From assembly GCA_025352105.1 (NCBI GenBank), contig JANXUB010000136.1, positions 1 to 64,000 of the forward strand: a DNA stretch of 64,000 bases, given 5' to 3'. Shown in pieces: positions 57,697 through 64,000 of this stretch (position 1 is the stretch's first letter; every line of letters starts with the position of its first letter). The stretch is from Burkholderiales bacterium. GTDB lineage: Bacteria; Pseudomonadota; Gammaproteobacteria; Burkholderiales; Casimicrobiaceae. The notes beneath the pieces were generated by a model that made no database searches, had not been told where the DNA came from, and saw nothing but the letters and a program-made list of their open reading frames with translations. Made by a program: the position numbers and the translations under genes.

Positions 57697-58695
57697 CTAA
57701 TCACGCACATAAATAAATTCATTGCCGTCTTCCTCGAAATCGTCATCGAAATCGTCTTCCTCCGGCAAGTTGTCACGCTCAGCGCGCAAGCCCTTCAGCA
57801 GGTTTTTCATGTCCATCGCCATCGGCGCGACGAAGCGCTTTTTCTCGCCCGTAAACGGATGCACCACGGTCAAGCGCCACGCGTGAAGCGCCTGCCGACC
57901 GAACATCACGTCACCGCGCTTGCCGTAGGTCGCGTCGCCCACCAGCGGACGCTGCTGGCTCGACAAGTGAACGCGAATCTGATGTGTTCGACCAGTTTCC
58001 AGCTTGCACTCCAGCAGCGTGTAGTGCCGCCCCTTGAGCGCCGGACCGCCGAACGCCTCGCGCACTTTGTAATGGGTTATCGCCGTCTTGCCGCCGAACA
58101 CCACCACTGCCTGGCGCGTGCGATCTTTCGGATGGCGACCAATCATGTTCTCGATCGTGCCACCCTTTTTCACCTCACCATGCACCAGCGCCACGTACTC
58201 TCTTGCGGCGCTATGCGACTGAAGCTGGCGCACCAGATGGGTCTGCGCCAACGCGGTTTTGGCCACCATCATCACGCCGCTCGTATCCTTGTCGAGCCGA
58301 TGCACGATGCCCGCGCGCGCCACGTTCGCGAGCTGCGGGGCATGGTGCAAGAGCGCGTTCAGCAGCGTGCCTTCGCGATTGCCTGCACCGGGGTGCACAA
58401 CAAGCCCCGGCGGCTTGTTGATCACCAGCAAATGCTCGTCCTCGAAGATCACGCTGATCGGGATGTCCTCGGCCAGCGCTTCGGTCTGAATTTCTGGTTC
58501 CGGCAGGTTGGCGATGAGGATTTCGCCGCCGTCGAGCTTCGTCTTCCCGGGCAACACCTCTCCGTCGACCTTGACGTGGCCCTCTTCGAGCCATGCCTTC
58601 AACCGACTGCGTGAATGCTCGGGAAAAAGCTGCGCCAGCGCGCCGTCCAGCCGCGTGCCTGCCAATGAGAACGGAATCGTGATTTCCTGAGTCAT
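57697..58695 (-). CDS. rluD: 23S rRNA pseudouridine synthase RluD
   Basis: S4 domain then VHRLDKDTSGVMMVAKTALAQTHLVRQLQSH; adjacent to pgeF and bamD. Confidence 0.93.
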   Translation of the reverse strand: MTQEITIPFSLAGTRLDGALAQLFPEHSRSRLKAWLEEGHVKVDGEVLPGKTKLDGGEILIANLPEPEIQTEALAEDIPISVIFEDEHLLVINKPPGLVVHPGAGNREGTLLNALLHHAPQLANVARAGIVHRLDKDTSGVMMVAKTALAQTHLVRQLQSHSAAREYVALVHGEVKKGGTIENMIGRHPKDRTRQAVVVFGGKTAITHYKVREAFGGPALKGRHYTLLECKLETGRTHQIRVHLSSQQRPLVGDATYGKRGDVMFGRQALHAWRLTVVHPFTGEKKRFVAPMAMDMKNLLKGLRAERDNLPEEDDFDDDFEEDGNEFIYVRD

Positions 58696-58803
58696 AGGAT
58701 CATCCGTACGGTCATAGCGGCATTGCCACTAGCGCCGCGTCCATTTCTGACACCTATAATCCAGTTTGTGTTCGATGTTTCGATGTGATCCTCAGGAAAA
58801 GCC

Positions 58804-59604
58804 ATGCGCCTAGCCGCTAAAGTACAAAGTCTTGTTTTCATGCTCCTGGCGAGCGTGCTGTTTTCTGGTTGCGGCACGATGAGTGGCATGTTCGGCAAAA
58901 CCGAAGACCCGCAAAAGCAGAGCGTAGAGGCATTGTATAAGCGTGCGAAAGAGGCGCTGTCTGCGGGCAACTACGCGGAATCTGTAAAGCTGTACGAAAC
59001 GCTTGAATCCCGCTTCCCGTATGGCGTGCAGTCGCAACAGGCGATCATCGACACCGCTTACGCCCAATACAAACTTGGCGAGCGTGCACAGGCAATTGCA
59101 GCCGCCGACCGCTTCATCAAGCTCTACCCGAACCACGAAAACGTCGACTACGCCTACTACATCAAGGGCTTGTCCAACTTCATTGAAGACTTGGGCCTGC
59201 TCTCGTTCATCGCTACGCAAGACTTGTCGGAGCGCGACCAGAAGTCCGCCCGCGAGGCGTACACCACGTTCAAAACCCTGGTCGACAAATTCCCGCAGAG
59301 CAAGTACACCGGTGATGCACGCCTGCGCCTGCGCTATCTCGTTAACGCGCTGTCACAGAACGAGGCGCACATCGCACGCTACTACTTCAATCGCGGCGCC
59401 TATCAGGCCGCAATCAACCGCGCCCAGAGCTGCATCACGAACTTCCCCAACACCCCCGCCAACGAAGAAGCGCTGCGCATCATGGTTCAGAGCTACCAAG
59501 CGATGGGCAACACCCAGGTAGCCGCCGACACCGAGCGCGTTTATCGCTCGACGTACAACCGCACGGCGGTTGATTCCGGCTCGGCCTGGTGGAAGTTCTG
59601 GTAG
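58804..59604 (+). CDS. bamD: Outer membrane protein assembly factor BamD (ComL)
   Basis: Lipobox LFSGC; LYKRAKEALSAGNYAESVKLYETLESRFPYGVQSQQAIIDTAYAQYKLGE. Confidence 0.95.
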   Translation: MRLAAKVQSLVFMLLASVLFSGCGTMSGMFGKTEDPQKQSVEALYKRAKEALSAGNYAESVKLYETLESRFPYGVQSQQAIIDTAYAQYKLGERAQAIAAADRFIKLYPNHENVDYAYYIKGLSNFIEDLGLLSFIATQDLSERDQKSAREAYTTFKTLVDKFPQSKYTGDARLRLRYLVNALSQNEAHIARYYFNRGAYQAAINRAQSCITNFPNTPANEEALRIMVQSYQAMGNTQVAADTERVYRSTYNRTAVDSGSAWWKFW

Positions 59605-59606
59605 GT

Positions 59607-59716
59607 CAGCTTTTCGTCGAAAGCCCCGCTGTACTGGGGCTAGCACGATTAAACTGCAACAGTTGACTTTTAGCCGAAAACGCTTCTAGCCCAAAGGCTA
59701 CGAGCTTTTTAGTGCC
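59607..59716. repeat. Dispersed intergenic repeat related to CAGCTTTT family, copy 5 (diverged)
   Basis: CAGCTTTTCGTCGAAAGCCCC...GGGGCTAGC...AGTTGACTTTTAGCC. Confidence 0.35.
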
Positions 59717-59930
59717 AAGTCGTTGCATTAGACGACCTCTATTCAGCCGATTCCAAACCGTTTTTTCGCCATGCTCGTTGCGTGTTAAAAAACGTCGCGA
59801 CATGGACGCGCGCTCTCGTAAACGACATCGGCGGCAGGCTGGCACGCAGAATCCTGCCGTAGCCTCTCGTCACCAGCCGGTCACCACAAATCGCGAGCAC
59901 GCAACGAGGGTCAAATGCGGTCATCAAATG

Positions 59931-60022
59931 GGATCAGACATCATCCAATCGGTAAGACACGATTTATTGATCGAGCAGGCTCAAAATTTTCGCACGTTCA
60001 ATTTAAGTCTGTCTGACGCCAT
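59931..60022. repeat. GTCAGAC/GTCTGAC-ended repeat, copy 1
   Basis: GGATCAGAC...ATTTATTGATCGAGCAGGCTCAAAATTTTCGCACGTTCAATTTAAGTCTGTCTGACGCCAT; matches the copy at 62986. Confidence 0.5.
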
Positions 60023-60030
60023 GGTTTTCG

Positions 60031-60189
60031 CTAAATTTTGCCCATCACCAACAAAATGACGAGAACGAGGACGACGAGGCCGAGGCCACCGCTGGGACCG
60101 TAACCCCAGCTTCTGCTATGGCCCCAGCTCGGCAGCGCGCCAACCAGCAAGAGAACGAGAATGATGAGAAGAATGGTGCTGATGCTCAT
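60031..60189 (-). CDS. DUF3309-like small membrane protein
   Basis: 52-aa translation MSISTILLIILVLLLVGALPSWGHSRSWGYGPSGGLGLVVLVLVILLVMGKI; absent from supplied ORF list because of length. Confidence 0.8.
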   Translation of the reverse strand: MSISTILLIILVLLLVGALPSWGHSRSWGYGPSGGLGLVVLVLVILLVMGKI

Positions 60190-60218
60190 GATTGGATCCT
60201 GGATATTTGTTGGGAGGT

Positions 60219-60527
60219 TTACTGTTTTGGCGCGGGTGGCGTGATGATCACCGTGGTGCCATCACCTGACTTGCCGGGCTCGCCTTTTACGCCGTCGTTA
60301 CCGGGCATGCCGGGCGCTCCTGTGCTGCCTGTGCTACCCGTACTACCCGTACTACCCGTGCTGCCGGTGTTACCCGTGTTGCCCGGCGCGCCCTGTGGGC
60401 CTGCTGGACCCGGCACTACCACTGTCGGGCCGGGGACGGTGACGACGGTTGGCGCTGGGCGATCACACGCGGCGAGCGTTAAGGTGAGTGCTGCAAGCGC
60501 GACGGTGGTGACGATGGAATGCTTCAT
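60219..60527 (-). CDS. Collagen-like (Gly-X-Y) repeat lipoprotein
   Basis: MKHSIVTTVALAALTLTLAACDRP lipobox; GPAGPQGAPGNTGNTGSTGSTGSTGSTGSTGAPGMPGNDGVKGEPGKSGDG. Confidence 0.75.
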   Translation of the reverse strand: MKHSIVTTVALAALTLTLAACDRPAPTVVTVPGPTVVVPGPAGPQGAPGNTGNTGSTGSTGSTGSTGSTGAPGMPGNDGVKGEPGKSGDGTTVIITPPAPKQ

Positions 60528-60603
60528 AAGGTGTCCTTAAAATTTATCGGTAAAGTGTGATGAACGACCGGAATGTCGTCATCGAAAAAATGGTGGAGAA
60601 AGA

Positions 60604-61109
60604 TCACTGCGCCAATGACAAATCAGTCAGCGTGTCATGCTCACCCATGCCGATGGATTTGCTGGCAACGATTGATGCGGCCATTGCAAACATACGCACC
60701 ATTTTGCTGTGCGGCGCGTCCCAATATTCAGCGCTGTTGGGCACAAATTTCAGCAGCGCGATGTTGCTGGAGTCTTTGCCTTCGGGAAACCATGGCCGCG
60801 CAAACGGCGTCCACAATTCATCAATGCGACCTTGTTCTGCGTGAACTTCGCCGCGACCTGAAATCGATACATATATTGATTTGTCCGTGTCAGTGAACGC
60901 GAGGTTGACAGTGCGCAGATGCTCGATTTTTTCGAACCAAGATCGGCGAAAAACCAAATGGCACTCAGGCTGTCCATCTCGAGCGGCGACATGGGGTGAC
61001 TGACCAACGCGTCATCGTCATCAAGGGTTGTCATCATTGCAACCGACATGCCTTCAATCAGCCTGCTGAGCTGAGTCAATTCTGCGCTGCTTTGCGGGTC
61101 GATTTTCAT
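60604..61109 (-). pseudogene. General stress/pyridoxamine 5'-phosphate oxidase-like protein with a -1 nt frameshift in an A6 run
   Basis: 5' part MKIDPQSSAELTQLSRLIEGMSVAMMTTLDDDDALVSHPMSPLEMDSLSAIWFFADLGSKK joins across frames to IEHLRTVNLAFTDTDKSIYVSISGRGEV...; restored by one extra A at 60927-60932. Confidence 0.7.
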
Positions 61110-61549
61110 ATAACCATCCTTTGATGGATAAACCTCTATGCTCGCCGCGTAACCCAAGTAGCACTATCGGTGACCGCCGTATTCGCCTGTGGGTGCTGTC
61201 CTACATCGAGGCGATTGCCGCGCCAAAACCGTTTGCTGTATCCGTCGCGATCAGTGGCGTAGCCATTGCGTGCGGCGGTCTCCAATCCTGCGCAAGGATC
61301 AACGCGCGAATAATGTGCGCGCAAATAATGCGTTCAGACACGTTTTATTGCAATTTAATCGTGTCTGAAACCATGGTTCCCCAACGTAGCCGCGTGGCTT
61401 CATGAAGCGAATCATTCGCCGCTATTCCCGCAGAACATGGGAAGCGGGTTTTAATCGTTGTGCCGCGAGTCCCCGTCCACAGCACCAATTTTGCGTGGCA
61501 AGGCTTAAATCAGAAACTCACATGATTACTGTTTGGCTATGCACAAGGG

Positions 61550-62839
61550 TCAATTGAAAAAAGACTGACCTCGGTTCAACCGAAATGACATTTGTGCGCA
61601 AGCACCACCATACGCCAAATCGCCGCTTTGAGTGGCGGTCGCACTACGTCCAATATAGCCAATGCCAAACTGCACGGTTTGAGCCCCAAGAGGTGTCGTT
61701 ACGTCGAAGCTGACCGAGCCGCTGTTGGTATTTACTGTGTCAGTATTGCTAACCGAAATAGAGGGGGAGCAAAACGACGTTGCGTAGGAGGTCAGTCCCA
61801 GCCCGTTCACGATCACATGGCCAATTTTGCAGGGTAGTTGCGCTGGGAGCATACCGGTCTGGCATGCGGGTGTCGCTGCAATTGACGCAAAGTTAAAGGT
61901 TGAATGGAGGCGATTCAATTGAAATGTCATTTGCGCGCAAGCACCACCGTACGCCAAATCGCCGCTTTGAGTGGTGGTCGCACTACGTCCGATATAGCCA
62001 ATGCCAAACTGCACGGTTTGAGCACCTAGAGGCGTCGTCACGTCGAAGCTAACCGAACCGCTGTTGGTTCGTTCGGTATCAGTGTTGGTAACCGAAATAG
62101 AGGGCGAGCAAAACGACGTTCCGTAGGAAGTCAGTCCAAGCCCATTCACGATCACATTGCCGATTTTGCAGGGCATCTGCGATGGAAGCATGCCGTTTTG
62201 ACATGTGGGTGTAGTCACGAGCACAACGCTTGACGCAGGCGTTGCGGATGCCGCGCAAAACACTACTCCCTCGCCTACATATCCGGCGGCAATACTCGCC
62301 TGATAAGTCGCAGCGCTTGCAGTGTATCGGTGGTTCGACGTTCGTTGCCCACTGCCTGATCGAAACCCACGGTAAATAGGAGTCGAGTTTGCTGCGCAGC
62401 CGCCGCCGACTGCACGGGTCACAGCGAAGTCGTAGCCTTCAAAACTAAATCCGGGAGGCGGCGCGGCAACAAGGCGTTCACAATCGATCCCTTTAACACC
62501 GTAGAAATGTGATCGGGTGAACGGATTATCAACGGCGATGTAGAAGCGACAAATCGACGAGGTTCCTGCGGGCGCGGCCAACGCGCTGGCCGCCGAAAAG
62601 CTCATTCCAGTCCGCATAAACGACGCTGTTGCATCCAGCGAAGCTTGCTCAGTTGCGCGACCGGTTAAAAAATGTGCGTCAAGCGCCTCGTTGTAGTACT
62701 CAATTACAGTCTGCGCGAAAGCGACCGGTGCGAAAAAACTGCATGCGAACAGCGCAGCTGCAAGTAGCCGTGGACTCGTTAGCCGAGCACTGTGGCAACG
62801 GGCTACAAAACTAAACAGAGGCCGAAAGCAACTCGTCAT
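61550..62839 (-). CDS. Secreted DUF5648-like protein with two tandem C-terminal repeats
   Basis: Signal peptide; VIEYYNEALDAHFLT...YRGFRSGSGQRTSNHRYTAS; duplicated block CQ(N/T)GMLP(S/A)Q(M/L)PCKIG(N/H)VIVNGLGLTSY.TSFCSPSISV.NTDT.... Confidence 0.7.
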   Translation of the reverse strand: MTSCFRPLFSFVARCHSARLTSPRLLAAALFACSFFAPVAFAQTVIEYYNEALDAHFLTGRATEQASLDATASFMRTGMSFSAASALAAPAGTSSICRFYIAVDNPFTRSHFYGVKGIDCERLVAAPPPGFSFEGYDFAVTRAVGGGCAANSTPIYRGFRSGSGQRTSNHRYTASAATYQASIAAGYVGEGVVFCAASATPASSVVLVTTPTCQNGMLPSQMPCKIGNVIVNGLGLTSYGTSFCSPSISVTNTDTERTNSGSVSFDVTTPLGAQTVQFGIGYIGRSATTTQSGDLAYGGACAQMTFQLNRLHSTFNFASIAATPACQTGMLPAQLPCKIGHVIVNGLGLTSYATSFCSPSISVSNTDTVNTNSGSVSFDVTTPLGAQTVQFGIGYIGRSATATQSGDLAYGGACAQMSFRLNRGQSFFN

Positions 62840-62985
62840 AAAAAATCCTTGGAGCACAGCGCATGCGTTCATGCGGTGCGGTTCAGCATAGCAGTTCAAC
62901 TTTTACCCTCAACACTCCGATGATTCTGATCGTGTACTTTGCTTGTGAGCTCCGCCGAAACAACGGCCCGCATTTCATTGACAAT

Positions 62986-63054
62986 GGGTCAGACGGTTTA
63001 TTGACCGAGTGAGCTCCAGATTTAGCGCATTCTCAACTTAATGGCGTCTGACGC
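62986..63054. repeat. GTCAGAC/GTCTGAC-ended repeat, copy 2
   Basis: GGGTCAGACGGTTTATTGACCGAGTGAGCTCCAGATTTAGCGCATTCTCAACTTAATGGCGTCTGACGC. Confidence 0.5.
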
Positions 63055-63703
63055 TATTGTTTCTACAGGCATCGCTTACGCAGACGAGCTGTACTACTGC
63101 CCTGCGATTTTGGCTGCGCTCGGACGACGAGAGACTGCGCTGTCGGTTCATGAACGCGAACGGTATACCTCGGCGCTCGACCTCCTGTGAAGCACGATCT
63201 GCTGCCCACTTGCCGATGAAAACGACAACTCGCGGCGCAAGGTTATCTAGCCAGCGGCCAAAGTGGTTCTGAAGACAGCTATTCACACTGTTGATTCCTG
63301 GCCTCGCGTCTCTTCCGGTACGGCAACGAACCACGTTGAAATAAGCGATGTCTTCGAGCGACAGGCCGCATTCAGCAAGTGGGAAGTAGTTGCCGTGAAC
63401 GGGCCACTGGGGGATGAAAGTCTGAAGCACTGTGTGGAGTTCTTGGTACTTGACTTCGTTCGGCGTATCTCTCAGGCCCCGGAGTGCGGCTGTGTACGGT
63501 CTGTTCTGGCGTTCGAGAGTTTTGGGTGTTGCAGGGTTCTGCCCGACGAGAGCGACACGACGCTTCCAGTAGTTCTCACCGAAGTAGCCTGGCTGAGGTA
63601 TGTTCTCATCGGCATCTCGCAGTATGTTGCTGTCCGTGGCACGGGAGCATGCGGCGCAAGAGATGACTTTGACGAACTCGGCATACCAGCTAATGGTGGA
63701 CAT
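63038..63703 (-). CDS. Uracil-DNA glycosylase-superfamily-like protein
   Basis: RRVALVGQNPATPKTLERQNRPYTAALRGLRD...AYFNVVRCRTGRDARPG...LDNLAPRVVVFIGKWAAD; last codons overlap the 62986 repeat. Confidence 0.55.
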   Translation of the reverse strand: MSTISWYAEFVKVISCAACSRATDSNILRDADENIPQPGYFGENYWKRRVALVGQNPATPKTLERQNRPYTAALRGLRDTPNEVKYQELHTVLQTFIPQWPVHGNYFPLAECGLSLEDIAYFNVVRCRTGRDARPGINSVNSCLQNHFGRWLDNLAPRVVVFIGKWAADRASQEVERRGIPFAFMNRQRSLSSSERSQNRRAVVQLVCVSDACRNNSVRRH

Positions 63704-63708
63704 GCAAT

Positions 63709-63786
63709 GCCTAACGTAGAGCTAACCAGGGCCGACGCGGCAGGGTAGCGAGGCGGTTGCGGCTCCGCCTGAATTACATTTTAGGC
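63709..63786 (-). other. attC-like integron cassette recombination site
   Basis: Minus strand GCCTAAAA-TGTAATTCAGG...CCTGGTTAG-CTCTAC-GTTAGGC: R''/R' pair, L''/L' pair with one extra base; sits between a stop (63797) and the next start (63703). Confidence 0.5.
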
Positions 63787-63796
63787 GTCACTGTCT

Positions 63797-64000
63797 CTAC
63801 CGCAGCGCAAGAAATTCAGTGAGGCGATGAACATCGTCCACGGTGCTTAGCCTTACCGTCCACTCGCCCCGCTTGTTTTCGTTTGTGCTGTCGAACAGTC
63901 GCCGCAAGGCGCTGAGATCGTACTTCAGCTCCCGGATCGCCGGCGAACGAAGGTAGAAGAGCAGTGACTCGACGTTGACGATGAAAGCGAAGTGTTGCTG
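63797..64000 (-). CDS. C-terminal fragment of a protein of unknown function, truncated by right window edge
   Basis: Open frame to window end: ...QQHFAFIVNVESLLFYLRSPAIRELKYDLSALRRLFDSTNENKRGEWTVRLSTVDDVHRLTEFLALR-stop. Confidence 0.5.
   Translation of the reverse strand, partial: QQHFAFIVNVESLLFYLRSPAIRELKYDLSALRRLFDSTNENKRGEWTVRLSTVDDVHRLTEFLALR

Noticed and set aside
57859-58614. 251-aa plus-strand ORF within rluD
   Set aside because: Shadow ORF; His-rich composition comes from reverse reading of rluD codons.
60300-60390. Short tandem repeats considered as a CRISPR-like array
   Set aside because: Units are about 9 nt without spacers and encode collagen-like GST triplets; no CRISPR array or cas genes are visible anywhere in the window.
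1-64000. tRNA or rRNA genes, phage modules, or a known anti-phage defence locus
   Set aside because: I recognised no rRNA/tRNA-like sequence, integrase, phage structural gene or defence signature when reading through; a tRNAscan/DefenseFinder run would be needed to be certain.

Overview
The window reads as chromosomal DNA of a GC-rich proteobacterium, probably betaproteobacterial (inferred from gene content and order; not searched). Most of it is housekeeping: ccmF/ccmH/ccmI, a ferric-iron-type ABC transporter, glnA-ntrB-ntrC, rnfB-like/nth, proC/yggS, pilT/pilU, argD-like, argA, uvrD, relA, pgeF, rluD and bamD. Accessory content includes a BLUF plus B12-binding-like photoreceptor candidate, a 1876-aa surface protein with 12 alternating repeats, a DUF5648-like protein, a collagen-like lipoprotein and several dispersed palindromic repeat families. 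The most interesting region is about 39.2-45.4 kb. It holds an ECF sigma/zf-HC2 anti-sigma pair, YHS-DoxX-hydrolase genes, a membrane protein-DinB-ATP-grasp operon, and two tandem secreted Met-rich small proteins. Four transcription units there share a promoter-like motif TGTAAGGA-N14/15-CG(A/T)C, which I found by eye. I propose it as an ECF-controlled envelope-stress system built around Met-rich periplasmic peptides. The right edge carries an attC-like site. All family assignments come from reading motifs in the translations; no database search was run.
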